Part shown: in pieces, positions 1-10,993 of the stretch
How the letters are laid out: each line of letters starts with the position of its first letter
Numbering within the stretch: the first letter of the stretch is position 1
Origin: Buddleja alternifolia
Lineage: Eukaryota > Streptophyta > Magnoliopsida > Lamiales > Scrophulariaceae
Direction: 5' to 3'
NCBI GenBank assembly: GCA_019426215.1
Contig: CM033394.1
Location: forward strand, 12,668,195-12,732,194
Length of the DNA: 64,000 nucleotides
Made by a program: the position numbers and the translations under genes
Notes under the pieces: model-generated
Database searches by the model: none
Told to the model about the DNA's origin: nothing
Seen by the model: the letters and a program-made list of their open reading frames with translations, nothing else

Positions 1-383
1 AAAAGTGCTCGAAGCAAAGCATATGAACATAGCTCTGTTCGACCGCTCTGGAGACTTGGGCAACCTTCACATATAAACATGATCATCACCTGCATCATAA
101 GAACCTAATGAGCTAATGGCTCAGTAAGAAGAAGCTCATATTTTTTCTAAAACAATGTTTCACATATCACATACAACAGTCAATAATGCATAGTTCAGTT
201 AAAACTTTCCTTTTCCCTTTTCATCCTTTCCTTTTGGGTACCCTCGAAGTGTGGTATTCGATTGATAGTGATAGGCGTCTATTTTCGGAACCTGTTCATA
301 ATAATTGGTCAATGAAAGAGGCATCACGGGGTTCTCATAACCGACCTTTCGGCCCTACGATATTAACCGCTAGCTCTCTCGTT

Positions 384-545
384 CATCGTGGCTTTATCTA
401 TCTTGGCTTTTACACCTCAAGGTATTCACCACCTGTACATCGTGGTTTTATCTATCTTGGCTTTTACACCTCAAGGTATTCACCACCAGGCCATCGTGGG
501 TTTATCTATCTTGGTTTTTACACCTCAAGGTATTCACCACCAGTC
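384..545. repeat. 54-bp tandem triplication in T1 3' LTR
   Basis: Three copies start at CATCGTGG at 384, 438 and 492, an exact 54-bp period. Because 54 is a multiple of three, two frames stay open across the block and give spurious ORFs. The same array is in the other LTR at 7046, so it predates the insertion. Confidence 0.9.
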
Positions 546-1467
546 TTTTGGGTTCGCCGGTCCCACCCGCGTCCCGTGCCTACCCGACCATCAATTAAAT
601 ACCATACCTCCATTTTTCAAATCATTTTCTTTACGTGTGCATCAACATCACGGATCATGATCATATATACACAATAAACAAGAAATAACATTCATTCCCC
701 AGTAATCATCTTAAAACATCATAAACATATATTCCTCAACACTTCACACAATAGGCAAGTACTAACATTCATTTCCAAACAATTATCTTAAAACATCATA
801 AACATGCCTAATATGGTCCTTATCAAGCAGTGAACGAACTTCAACTTACCTTAAGTCCTTTGCAATGAACTAGAAAAGATGACGCTACCGATGCTAGCTA
901 ATGATACTTCTTCCGAATTTTAGATGTCCAATAATGTATAATCTAATTTTAGATGTCCAATAATCTATAAAAAGGGTATATAACATACCTAAATACAATC
1001 CTCAATAATTATTCCAAATTCACCGATTAAATTGAAGAAACAACCGATAAAAGACTTACTCGTAACGGCCACGTCGATATGCCTAGTTCCCTTTACCTAT
1101 TACTCTTCATTTCCTATTTTTCCTTGAATTTTCCCTCTTTTTTCTTCCTTTTCTTTATTCTCTCTTTTTCTTTCTTTCCTTACGTTTTTCTTTCCATTTT
1201 TGCCATCCAGAAACCTTATAAAAGGTCTAAGGCGGTTGGTAAGCTTAGTTGTGAAGTTATCAAAATTTAATATTATTATATTCAATGAATTATTTGCAGC
1301 TTCCAGCTTAATACGTGTTATACGTTTATGCCTTATATTTTCTATGTGTCGCATATTTACATTCATCGTGACATATAAATGACACGTAAGAGCAAGTAGG
1401 GCATGAGATATATTGACCCAGTGACTAGTGGGAAGCTTTCTTGTACCAAATTCAATCAAAACTCTAA

Positions 1468-1526
1468 AGTTAGGCGTGCTCAGATGGGAGCAATGCTAAG
1501 ATGGGTGACCACCTGGGAAGCACGTC
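1468..1526 (+). other. 5S rRNA-like fragment in T1 3' LTR, antisense to the element
   Basis: This short stretch reads like the 3' half of plant 5S rRNA. It has an A-box-like AGTTAGGCGTGCT and a C-box-like ATGGGTGACC followed by CCTGGGAAG. These are the internal promoter boxes of 5S genes. The 5' part of a 5S gene is not recognisable. It reads on the plus strand, opposite to T1 transcription. Confidence 0.72.
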
Positions 1527-1768
1527 AATTATCTTTCCCTTTTTTTTTAATTCGATTAACGAGCGATAAATGCTAGACGTCGTGTCTTCTTTGACGTCAT
1601 GCCTGCTTAACTAGTGATAAACATTAGCAAGACGTCGTGTCTTCTTAGTCGTCATGCCTGCTTAACTAGTGATAAACATTGGCAAAAATGCACCTTAAAT
1701 GCAGTTATCATATAATTAAAAAGTAATCATGTTCGTGCAATCATGCCATTTATAGTCAATAATAAATG

Positions 1769-3361
1769 CTAACTATATGACATGCTTATTATTGGCTGCG
1801 TGAGAGATGATTGGGCATTACAATCGTAACCTCCTTCAAAAAAAATTTGTCCTCGAAATTTGGCATACCGAAATAATTCTGGATACTTGTTGTGCTTTTC
1901 TTCTTCCCGTTCCCATGTAGCTTCTTCTACCGCATGATTTTTCAACAAAACCTTTACTAGATTAATACTATTGTTTCTCAATTGTTTCACCTTCTGATCA
2001 AGGATTTGCACTGGTTTCTTTTCATAAGCTAAATTTAGAGATTGCTTCAACGGCTCGTAACTTAGCACATGAGAAGGATTTGAAATGTTTTTCCTCAGCA
2101 TGGATACATGGAACACATTATGAACACCGGTTAATGAAGGAGGTAAGGCCACTCTGTAAGCTCTATCGCCAACTCTTTCAAGAATGTCAAACGGACCAAC
2201 ATACCTCGGGCTCAGTTTTGCTTTCTTCCTAAATCTCATGATTCCCTTCATTGGGGCCACTTTCAGGAACACATGATCTCCAATAGAAAATTCTAAATCC
2301 CTTCTCCGTATGTCTGAATAACTTTTCTGCCTACTCTATGCCACTTTCATTTTTTCACGTATCTTTTCCACAATCATTGTTGTTTGTTGTACCAATTCTG
2401 GACCAAGTAGTCTTCTTTCTCCAACTTCATCCCAATGAACTAGAGATCTGCACTTTCTTCCATATAATGCTTCATACAGTGCCATTCCAATGGTAGATTG
2501 GTAGCTGTTGTTACAGGTAAATTCTACCAATGGTAATTTCACATCCCAGCTTCCTCAGAAATCTAGTGTGCGCGCTCTTAGCATATCCTCAAGTATTTCT
2601 ATAACCCTTTTAGATTGCCCATCGCTCTGTGGATGAAATGTTGTACTGAATGCAAGCTTTGTTCCCATGGAATTGTGCAAACTCTTCCAGAATGTAGAAG
2701 TGAATTTAGGATCCCTATCGGATACTATGGAAACTGGCACTCCATGCAATCTGACTATTTCTTTAATGTACTACTGAGCATATTGATCCATATTATATGT
2801 CGACTTTACTGGAAGAAAATGTGCTGATTTTGTTAATCTATCGACAATCACCCATATGGAGTTGTATCCCTTTTGAGTTTTAGGCAATCCAAGCACAAAA
2901 TCCATAGTAATATGCTCCCACTTCCACTCTGGGATTGGTAGAGGCTTTAATAAACCCGCTGGTCTTTGATGTTCAACTTTAACCTGTTGACAAGTTAAAC
3001 ACTCTGCTACAAATGTTGCTATATCTTTCTTCATACCGGTCCACCAATAATGTTGTTGTAAGTCCTTATACATCTTTGTGCTACCTGGGTGTACTGAATA
3101 AGGACTAGTATGAGCTTCTTTTAGAATATCTTCCTTGTTGGCTTGATCAGATGGCACACACAACCTCCCATTATATTGCACAACTCCCTCATCAGAAATT
3201 GAGAATTATGTCCTTTTTCCTTCATCCACCTTTTTCTTTATCTCAGATAAATACAAATCACCTTTGTGAGCTTCAATGATTTTATCACGAAGTGCAGACT
3301 TCAACATCAGAGCTGTCAAAAAGCATACCTTCCCTTCAGGCACAATTTCAAGTTCCAATTT
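1769..3361 (-). pseudogene. T1 integrase with chromodomain-like tail, broken
   Basis: Integrase inserts the cDNA into chromatin. Read on the minus strand, an HHCC zinc-binding region (ending in CLTC), the core with MDFVLGLPKT and SDRDPKFTS, and a C-terminal tail ending near NKYPELF are visible. The tail resembles the chromodomain of chromoviruses. In the core, the usual glutamate of the QSER motif is lysine (codon AAA at 2609-2611), so the third member of the catalytic D-D-E triad is lost, which is a G-to-A change. Stops split the region at about 3182, 2771, 2555 and 2336. The last reading segment runs about 50 bp into the LTR, which is common in this lineage. Confidence 0.88.
1823..1838 (-). 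other. T1 polypurine tract
   Basis: On the minus strand the bases just before the LTR are GAAGGAGGTTACGAT, purine-rich and directly followed by the LTR start TGTAATG. This is the expected place for the plus-strand primer of reverse transcription. Confidence 0.75.
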
Positions 3362-3957
3362 CTACAAATCTAGTAATAATGGCTTCTGTGTGATAAGGAG
3401 AGAAGACTTGGACTTTCTACTCAACGCATTAGCTACCACATTTGCTTTACCCGGATGATAGTTAATCACACAGTCATAATCTTTGACAAGTTCCAACCAT
3501 CTCCGTTGTCTCATATTCAGCTTTTTTTGGGTAAAGAAGTACTTCAAACTTTTATGATTGGTGTAAACCTCACACTTTTCACCATACAAGTAATGCCTCC
3601 AAATTTTCAGGGCAAAGACAACAGCAGCAAGTTCCAGATCATGAGTTGGATAATTCTTTTCATATTCTTTCAATTTCCTTGAAGCATAGGCAATTACTTT
3701 CCCGTTTTGCAATAACACAGCACCCAAACCATTTTTAGAAGCATCACTATACACAACAAATCCACCAGTTCCAGTTGGAACAGAAAGAATAGGAGCGGTA
3801 GTCAATCGTTGTTTCAACTCTTGAAAACTCTTTTCACAAGCATTAGTCGAAATAAATTTCATGTTCTTTCTTGTCAACATCGTCAATGGAACGGACAATT
3901 TTGAAAATCCTTGAACAAATCTTCTGTTGGTGATGGCCAATTATGCACAACTTCTAT
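3362..3957 (-). pseudogene. T1 RNase H domain, catalytic residues altered
   Basis: This segment encodes the RNase H that follows RT in gypsy elements and degrades RNA in the RNA-DNA hybrid. A single open stretch of about 190 residues shows [11 protein letters not shown] (Asp 66), [11 protein letters not shown] (Glu 103), then YTNHKSL where the family has Asp (Asn 128), and [10 protein letters not shown] where the family has Asp (Asn 171). Two of the four acidic residues are therefore changed to Asn, both explained by GAT-to-AAT. The reading frame is intact but the enzyme would be dead. Confidence 0.88.
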
Positions 3958-4632
3958 TTATCTCGAGTCAATTGAGACTCCATTCTTGGATACTACATGC
4001 CCTAAGAATACCACTTGTTCCAGCCAGAATTCACACTTCTTGAATTTAGCATATAGTTGTTTCTCTTTGAGAACTTGCAACACAAGTTTCAAAAGTTCAT
4101 TGTGTTCTCGTTCATCACATGAGTAGATCAAGATGTCATCAATAAATACAATCACAAATTTATCAAGAAACTGCTTGAATACTTGATTCATTAAATCCAT
4201 GAAAGCTGCAGGAGCATTCGTTAAATCGAAGGGCATTACTAGAAACTCATAATGGCCATACCTTGTTCTGAATGCAGTTTTCTGTATATCTTCCTCCTTC
4301 ATTTTTAGTTGATGATAACCAGAACGCAAATCAATCTTAGAAAACACCGATGCACCTTGCAATTGATCAAACAAGTCATCTATTCTGGGAAGAGGATACT
4401 TATTCTTGATTGTTACTTTATTTAGTTCTCTGTAATCAATGCATAACCGCAAGGTTCCATCTTTATTTTTAACAAACAACACAGGAGCTCCCCAAGAAGA
4501 ATAACTAGGGTGAATGAAACCCTTATCAAGCAAATCCTATAGTTGCACTTTTAACTCTGTTGGTGCCATTCTATATGGTGCTTTAGAAATAGGGGTAGTT
4601 CCTGGCACAACATCAATCACAAATTCAACCTC
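3958..4632 (-). pseudogene. T1 reverse transcriptase
   Basis: This is a gypsy reverse transcriptase, with about 190 residues uninterrupted in 3958-4533. [21 protein letters not shown] (Asp 68) and FIDDIL (Asp pair at 132-133) are all present, so the catalytic triad is intact. The MPFGLTNAPA motif reads [10 protein letters not shown], again a G-to-A type change. A stop codon (TAG, 4537-4539) separates it from the upstream linker, and another (TGA, 4633-4635) sits where an Arg codon is usual in the PPDREVEF linker. It is the best-preserved part of T1 pol. Confidence 0.92.
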
Positions 4633-5246
4633 TCAATCTGGTGGTAGCCCTGGTAAATCATCTGAAAATAATTCTAGAAATTCTCTAACCACTTCCACAT
4701 TTTCAGGCTTTAAATGTGTCTTAATTGAAGTGTCCACCACACTTGCCAAATATCCAACACAACCTTTGTTCAACATCTTTTGGGCCTTCAATGCTGATAT
4801 AATTGGTAAGGAAAATGAACCTGAAGTGCCGCTAAACATAAATTGTTCTTTTCCAGGTGACTAAAGATCACGACTTTCTTATTACAATCAATGTTGGCAT
4901 GATATTTGGTAAGCCAATCCATACCCAAAATAACCTCAAAATTTGAAATTGGTAGAACAACAAGATCAGCATATAGTATTCGGCTACCAATATGAATAGA
5001 ACAAGCCCTCAATACATGACTGGAATCCATTTCTTCCCCCGATGGAATTGTCACGCTATATCTTATTTTTAACAAATCCGGTGTAATACCCAATTTTCTC
5101 ACAAATGCATTTGATATAAATGAGTGTGTAGAATCTGAGTCTATCAATGCAAATGCAGGCATACCCGAAATCAAAATAGTACCTGAAACGACTGAAGGAT
5201 CTACCTCAGCTTGCTCATTTGTCATTGAATAAACTCTTCCCTGCAC
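4633..5246 (-). pseudogene. T1 aspartic protease, active site altered, frameshifted
   Basis: This is a retropepsin-like protease that would cut Gag-Pol. Family wording is present around GTILISGMPAFALI. The catalytic triplet D-S/T-G reads D-S-D (residues 36-38 from the local start at 5246), so the glycine is lost. The frame changes near 4850: the segment 4788-5246 runs out and the protein continues in another frame from 4839 down to 4633, ending in DLPGLPPD, which links protease to RT in this lineage. Confidence 0.85.
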
Positions 5247-6212
5247 TCTGTTCTAAAGGGTTGGGCAATCATTTGCAAAATGTCCAGGCTTCTTACATTT
5301 GAAACAACTTTAGGAGCCCATTTGGCATTCACCAAAATGATTCCTCCCACATTTAGTACATTTAGGTTTTTCAATCGCATTGGAGGTCTGTCCAACTCTA
5401 GGACGCTGGTCATTACCTTGACTTGGTTTCTACTCTGGTTTCATCCATTGTGTTGGGTTTCTTGGAGTGAACATTTGTTTCTTTTGTTGGTAGGATTTCT
5501 GAATTTCTTTTTCATCCAGGTCAGCCATCAAAGCTTTATCCACAATTTCTCTAAACTGAGTTGCGGAAGACATCCTTACATCCCGTCTAATCTCAGGTTT
5601 TAATCCTCTCAAAAAGTGATCTATCTTTTCAGTATTATCTCTTGCAATGTACGGTACATATCTGCAACCCTCTTCAAATTTTCTAACATAATCACATACA
5701 GTCATGTCTCCCTGCTTCAACTCCAAGAACTCCTTTACCTTAAGGGATCTAGCATCTCGGGTGAAGTACTTGTCATAAAAGATCACCTTGAACCTATCCC
5801 ATGTCAATGTCTCCATATCCACGGCAAGTTTGGCTCCTTCCCACTAGATTCTTGCTTCTTTCTTTAGTAAGAAAATTACACAAAGCACCTTATCAGCATC
5901 ATCGATACGCATGTAGTCAAAGATGATATCCAATGATTTAACCCACTCCTCTGCAACTATGGGATCCGAACTACCATAGAAATCAGATGGTTCCATTTTT
6001 CTGAACTTCTCGTACACAGCATGTGGATTGTCAGGTCGAACAGGAGGTGCATGAGCTTGTGGATTCTGTTCTTGAGTTCTATGTTGCATGTCCAGTAACT
6101 GTTGAATCTGCTCACCATGCATTCTAGTTTGTTCTTATATCAGATTAGTTAGATTACCCACCACGTTGTTGCCACCCTCTTGGGCAACCATTGCCTTTAT
6201 TTTTGGCGGCAT
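5247..6212 (-). pseudogene. T1 gag (capsid and nucleocapsid), five premature stops
   Basis: Gag forms the particle and binds the RNA. I take the ATG at 6212 as the start because it gives MPPKIKAMVAQ and is followed by one continuous frame. Stops in that frame lie at 6135-6137, 5844-5846 (where the capsid motif has a second Trp), 5430-5432, about 5310 and about 5254. The capsid part has [13 protein letters not shown] and LKQGDMTV. The nucleocapsid has a CCHC knuckle, CFKCKKPGHFANDC. There is no frameshift in gag, only stops. Confidence 0.88.
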
Positions 6213-6383
6213 GATTTCCTATATTTTGCCCAACTTATCTCATTCACTAGCCAATAATGAATGCACCATAATGACAATAATATGCATTGATCAAACATAA
6301 AAGAATAAACCAAAAAGTTGACCAAGTTTCCCAGCTAGAATATGTTCATATGCCTTCTTCTGTCTTCAGGAAAGACTAAACCT

Positions 6384-6397
6384 CCGCTCTGATACCA
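6384..6397 (-). other. T1 primer-binding site, initiator tRNA-Met type
   Basis: On the minus strand the sequence is TGGTATCAGAGCGG, the usual complement of the initiator tRNA-Met 3' end. It lies five bases inside the LTR edge at 6403. Confidence 0.93.
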
Positions 6398-7045
6398 CAA
6401 AATGTCGCACACCCCGACCCGACCCGACCCGACCCGTACATGTAACTCATATAAGTCACACGGTCAAGCCGAGGGGCGATGACCCATTTTCTTCCTTTGA
6501 AATGTTATGGTTTTCTAAAATAATAGAATATATCCCTTTCGAATTTAAAAGCAAATAATTTTTATTTTATATACATCAAAACCCAGTACCTTCATTCCTG
6601 TATTAACATACTTATGTTTACAAAACCATAACAGAGCGGTTATACAAATCAACGTCAAAGTACAAAACTGCTCGAAGCAAAGCATATGAACATAGCTTTG
6701 TTTGACAGCTCTGGAAACATGGGCAACCTTCACATATACACATGATCATCACCTGCATCATAAGAACCTAATGCCCTAATGGCTCAGTAAGAAGAAGCTC
6801 ATATTTTTTTAAAACAATGTTTCACATATCATATACAACAGTCAATAATGCATAGTTCAGTTAAAACTTTTCTTTTTCCTTTTCATCCTTTCCATTTGGG
6901 TACCCTCGAAGTGTGATATTCAACTGATAGTGATAGGCGTCTGTTTTCGGAACCTGTTCATAATAATTGGCCAATGAAAGAGGCATCACGGGGTTCTCAT
7001 AACCGACCTTTTGGTCCTACGATATTAACCGCTAGCTCTATCGTA

Positions 7046-7207
7046 CATCGTGGCTTTATCTATCTTGGCTTTCACACCTCAAGGTATTCACCATCTGTAC
7101 ATCGTGGTTTTATCTATCTTGGCTTTTACACCTCAAGGTATTCATCACCAAGCCATCGTGGCTTTATCTATCTTAGCTTTTACACCTCAAGATATTCACC
7201 ACCAGTC
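7046..7207. repeat. 54-bp tandem triplication in T1 5' LTR
   Basis: Copies start at 7046, 7100 and 7154. Same unit, number and order as in the left LTR. Confidence 0.9.
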
Positions 7208-8099
7208 TTTTGGGTCCGTCGGTCCCACCCGCGTCCCGTGCCTACCCGACCATCAATTAAATACCATACCTCCATTTTTCAAATCATTTTCTTTACGTGT
7301 GCAACAACATCAGGCATCATGATCATATATACACAATAAATAAGAAATAACATTCATTCCCAAGTAATCATCTTAAAACATCATAAACATATATACCTCA
7401 ACACTTCACACAATAGGCAAGTAATAACATTCATTTCCAAACAATTATATTAAAACATCATAAACATGCCTAATATGGTCCTTATGAAGCAGTGAACGAA
7501 CTTCAACTTACCTTAAGTCCTTTGCAATGAACTAGAAAAGATGACGCTACTGAAGCTAGCTAATGATACTTCTTCCTAATTTTAGATGTGCAATAATCTG
7601 TAAAAAGGGTATATAACATACCTAAATACAATCCTCAATAATTATTCCAAATTCACCGATTAAATTGAAGAAATAACCAGTAAAGACTTACTCGTAACGG
7701 CCATGTCGATATGCCTGGTTCCCTTTACCTATTACTCTTCATTTCCTATTTTTCCTTGAATTTTCCCTCTCTTTTCTTCCTTTTCTTTCTTCTCTCTTTT
7801 TCTTTCTTTTCTTACCTTTTTATTTCCATTTTTTCCGTCCAGAAACCTTATAAAAGGTCTAAGGCGGTTGGTAAGCTTAATTGTGAAGTTATCAAAATTT
7901 AATATTATTATATTCAATGAATTATTTGCAGCTGCTAGCTTAATACGTGTTATACGTTTATGCCTTATATTTTCTATGTGTCGCATATTTACATTCATCG
8001 TGACATATAAATGACACGTAAGAGCACGTAGGGCATGAGATATATTGACCCGGTGACTAGTGGGAAGCTTTCGTATACTAAATTCAATCAATACTCTAA

Positions 8100-8158
8100 A
8101 GTTAAGCGTGCTCAGACGGGAGCAATTCTAAGATGGGTGACCACCTGGGAAGCACGTC
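8100..8158 (+). other. 5S rRNA-like fragment in T1 5' LTR, antisense to the element
   Basis: This copy is closer to true 5S than the left one. It reads AGTTAAGCGTGCT, then AGATGGGTGACC and CCTGGGAAG, matching the A-box and C-box region of plant 5S genes. The spacing between the boxes is also 5S-like. It has no recognisable 5' half or terminator run and is not a functional 5S gene. Confidence 0.75.
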
Positions 8159-8448
8159 AATTATCTTTCCCCTTTATTCGATTAACTAGCGATAAATGCT
8201 AGACGTCGTGTCTACTTAACTAGTGATAAACATTAGCAAGACGTCGTGTCTGCTTAGATGTCATGCCTGCTTAGTCGTCATGCCTGCTTAACTAGTTATA
8301 AACATTGGCAAAAATGCACCTTAAATGCAGTTATAATATAATTAAAAAGTAATCCTGTTCGTGCAATCATGCCATTTATAGTCAATAATAAATGCTAACT
8401 ATATGACATGCTTATTGTTGGTTGCGTGAGAGATGATTGGGCATTACA

Positions 8449-9374
8449 TTTTGAGTAGGAGTCGTAGGCGCTTGGTAAGGAACTGGCGTTGAAGATTGAG
8501 GTGTAGAATATACTGGCGCTTGATACTGAGGCGCTGGTGTTGGGGGAGGAGTTTGAAATGAAGTTTGTCCAATAGGATTTCTCTTTTCATACCTTAGAAA
8601 TTGTTTGAATTTCTTGACCAATAAAGCCATTTCCTTTTCTTCATTTGATTAAGTTGATTTCACTTCTCTAACCGCTTTACCCTTACTTTTTGTAGTAGCG
8701 ATTAAAACTCCTGATTCAATCGTTGAAGTCGATGTGTCGCTGACTTCACCCAATTCGAATTTAAATGCCTTTAACTCTGAAAACACATGTTCTGGAGTAA
8801 GAGTCTCCAAGGTCTGTGATTCTCTCATAGCAACAGTCTTAATCAAGTATTTACTTGGAAGACTTCTGAAAATCTTATTGACCATTTCCTTGTTGGTCAA
8901 TTCTTTATCTCGTGATGTTAACTCGGTAATGAGCAAAGTAAATCTTGCGACCATTGGGCTGCATTTTGAAATGCTCGAATCTTTGCATGGCTATGGAGAG
9001 CTTATTCTCCTTCATTTGTGCAGATCCTTCACACACTTATCCCATATTTCTTTGGAAGTCTTACATTGCTTGATCTTGTTGAACAATGCATCATTGTCTC
9101 CTAACGTTGAGTAAAGTGCACTTCGTCCAACATTATCTAGATTTGCCCTTTTTCGATCATCAGGCGTCCATTCTAACTCAGGTTTCTCAACATAACCATC
9201 TAGAGTGGCCTCGGTTGCTCCAGGGGCTCGAGTTACAACTTTCATAATCTGAATGGGGCCATCTGTAATCACATCACACATTTCATTATCGCAAGAGCAT
9301 AAATAAGCGAATGCTCTAAGTTTCCAAGAATCATAGTTTGATTCTACCAACTTAGGCATTTTGTTAAAAGCCAT
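8449..9374 (-). pseudogene. T2 gag, truncated by T1 and frameshifted
   Basis: This is a copia-type Gag. It starts MAFNKMPKLVESNYDSWK at 9374 and follows the T9 Gag closely up to the KEIWDK block near 9020. There a frame change leads to a stop (9012-9014). A second frame, carrying KENKLSIA, is used over about 8950-9010, and then the first frame resumes with EMVNKIFRSLPSK. A stop at about 8649 falls between VKST and SNEEKE. The proline/glutamine-rich tail is cut after TPTQN by the T1 LTR. The zinc knuckle is not in the window. Confidence 0.9.
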
Positions 9375-9471
9375 AATGAGATGTTTTAAAGAGAAAATTT
9401 AAAGCGACTAAGTAAAAAAAATGGATCTGAACAAGCAGTTACGCTCGGAAATGCTTAGGTTTCTAATTCAA

Positions 9472-9485
9472 CCGCTCTAATACCA
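9472..9485 (-). other. T2 primer-binding site, tRNA-Met type
   Basis: Minus strand TGGTATTAGAGCGG, one change from the initiator tRNA-Met complement, two bases from the LTR edge at 9488. Confidence 0.85.
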
Positions 9486-9487
9486 CT

Positions 9488-10993
9488 TGATGGTCCCAAG
9501 TGGCATACGAAAGGGTCTAGAAGGGAGGGGTTGAATAGACCCTGAAGCCTATTTCGACTTAAAAAAATTCGTATCACTTTTAAAGATTAGAATGCTTAGG
9601 CAACTGAAAGCTTAGGTCAGATGCTTCAGTAAAGATAACTTAGACTTAGTGGATTTACCAATTTACCAAAGTAGGGTAACGCTTAGATCACTTAATCAGG
9701 ATTAGCACAGCGGAAATGATTTTAAAGCTTTAGCGTTCTTTTTGATTAAATAGTCGGTTAGCAGATTAACTTGTCTTTTTCAAAGAATATAATATAATGC
9801 AAATCAAGACAATAATTAAAGTAAATGACACAAGAAATTGTAAGGTTTACAGGGTGATGTAATCCCAGCTACGTCCTTCTTCTCCTTTTCACTCGGAGGA
9901 ATTTACTAAGATGATAATCAAAGAATCACACAGAATCTTCTACAAGATAGCAAATAGGTGAAAATGATATCGGGCTCCTTGATCACACAAATTTCAGCAC
10001 CAATGAAGATCGTCTTCTACAAGCTTCTCTCACTCAGAAATACTGCCTGTAAGGGGTTTCAACAGCTTTCTCACTCAGTTGAAAGATTGGGGGTTTTGTC
10101 ACAAGGGTTTGTTTGTTTTTGGGAAGATCAAACAACTTGGAATATCTCAGTAAGGATTTAGGTTTCTTCTTTGGATGAGATTTGAGATATTTGTGATTGT
10201 CTGGAATGTATATAAAAAGCTTGCAAGACATTTTCTATGGAGTTTCTAAGCCTTTTCTTTTAATCGAGAATTTCAGCAGAGCTTCTTGTGCATCTACGTA
10301 TTTCTCTTATTATTTTGGTTTGCTGAAGGTAGGGTTTTTATAGGCAATTCTTGGGATCTGTCCGTTCGACACATGTGGGAGCGTGCCTTTCACACAACGC
10401 GTGATTCTACCTTTTCTCTGACATTCCTGAAAATTCGCTGGTTCCGATTGGACGGGGAGCAGCTGTAAACTCTGAAGTTCTGATAGTCTAGACAAAAGGT
10501 GGCTTGTCCACAAGTCATAATAGGTTATCACATTTAATACTCTTATCAGGCATTTAATGCATTTGAATTTATTTCCCGCTGAAAATAAATGTCCGTTGAA
10601 TGATTACATTTAAGTCCTTCATGACTTGAGGATTTAATTCAGGTGAATCTGAAACGGATCACTAGAATGATTTGAGCGTTTGATCCATAAATCCTGAAAT
10701 AGTCCTTTAGCGTTTGACGGGCGCTAAGAACAAATCTTCATCTTCAGTTGACTTCAGACGCTGATCTTTAACTTCTTCTCTAATAGACTCACCTAGAATT
10801 CTATTAGCGATTTGGTATCTAATACGTAGTCTAAAATCTATAAAGATAAAAATTACAAGCCTAATAAAAAAATTACATACTTTTAAATGGTTATACAAAG
10901 ATCTATCAAAACAGAAACTTACATTGTATTTAGGGTCTAACATAAAATCCTATCTTGTCATCATTAAAACATCTAACATGAAATTTCCTAACA
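9488..10993 (-). repeat. T2 5' LTR, full length (1,506 bp)
   Basis: Minus-strand ends are TGTTAGGAAATTTC (at 10993) and ...GGGACCATCA (at 9488). It corresponds over its whole length to the T9 LTR (1,552 bp) and the T9-family solo LTR (1,531 bp). It lacks the long pure C run those have near their 3' end, carrying an interrupted CCCCTCCC instead. Confidence 0.88.
10335..10344 (-). promoter_or_regulatory. TATA box of T2 full LTR
   Basis: Minus strand CCTATAAAAA, at the same LTR position as GCCTATAAATA in the T9 LTR. Confidence 0.6.

Larger units (their letters stand above)
1..1822 (-). repeat. T1 3' LTR, truncated by the window edge
   Basis: This repeats the 6403-8448 LTR in the same orientation. 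Position 7 onward aligns with about 6670 onward, so about 260 bp of the LTR lie left of the window. The end at 1822 is ...GGGCATTACA, so the minus-strand LTR starts with TG. The polypurine tract of T1 lies directly beside it. It carries the same 54-bp triplication and 5S-like segment as the right LTR. Confidence 0.93.
1..8448 (-). mobile_element. T1: Ty3/gypsy LTR retrotransposon, Tekay/Del-like, decayed
   Basis: This is a nearly complete gypsy element on the minus strand. Its 3' LTR (left) is cut by the window start, the internal region is 1823-6402 (4,580 bp) and the 5' LTR is 6403-8448. The order read on the minus strand is PBS, gag, protease, reverse transcriptase, RNase H, integrase and a chromodomain-like tail, which is the gypsy order. 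RT wording around the LCIDYREL and FIDDIL motifs and the integrase tail resemble Tekay/Del chromoviruses. It interrupts the gag gene of T2 at 8448/8449. The right TSD should be the bases after 8448 (ttttg), but the left copy lies outside the window. Many premature stops show that it is dead. Confidence 0.92.
6403..8448 (-). repeat. T1 5' LTR, complete (2,046 bp)
   Basis: In plus orientation it starts TGTCGCACAC and ends GGGCATTACA, so both ends obey TG...CA. The PBS lies immediately to its left, which makes it the 5' LTR of a minus-strand element. A short run of GACCC pentamers lies at 6416-6437. The 54-bp triplication (7046-7207) and a 5S-like stretch (8100-8158) are inside it. Confidence 0.94.

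Noticed and set aside
186..677. ORFs of 163 and 90 codons, repeated near 6974-7339
   Set aside because: They come from the 54-bp triplication inside the T1 LTRs and are antisense to the element.
1468..1526. A functional 5S rRNA gene
   Set aside because: Only the promoter-bearing 3' half is recognisable, and there is no 5' half or terminator.
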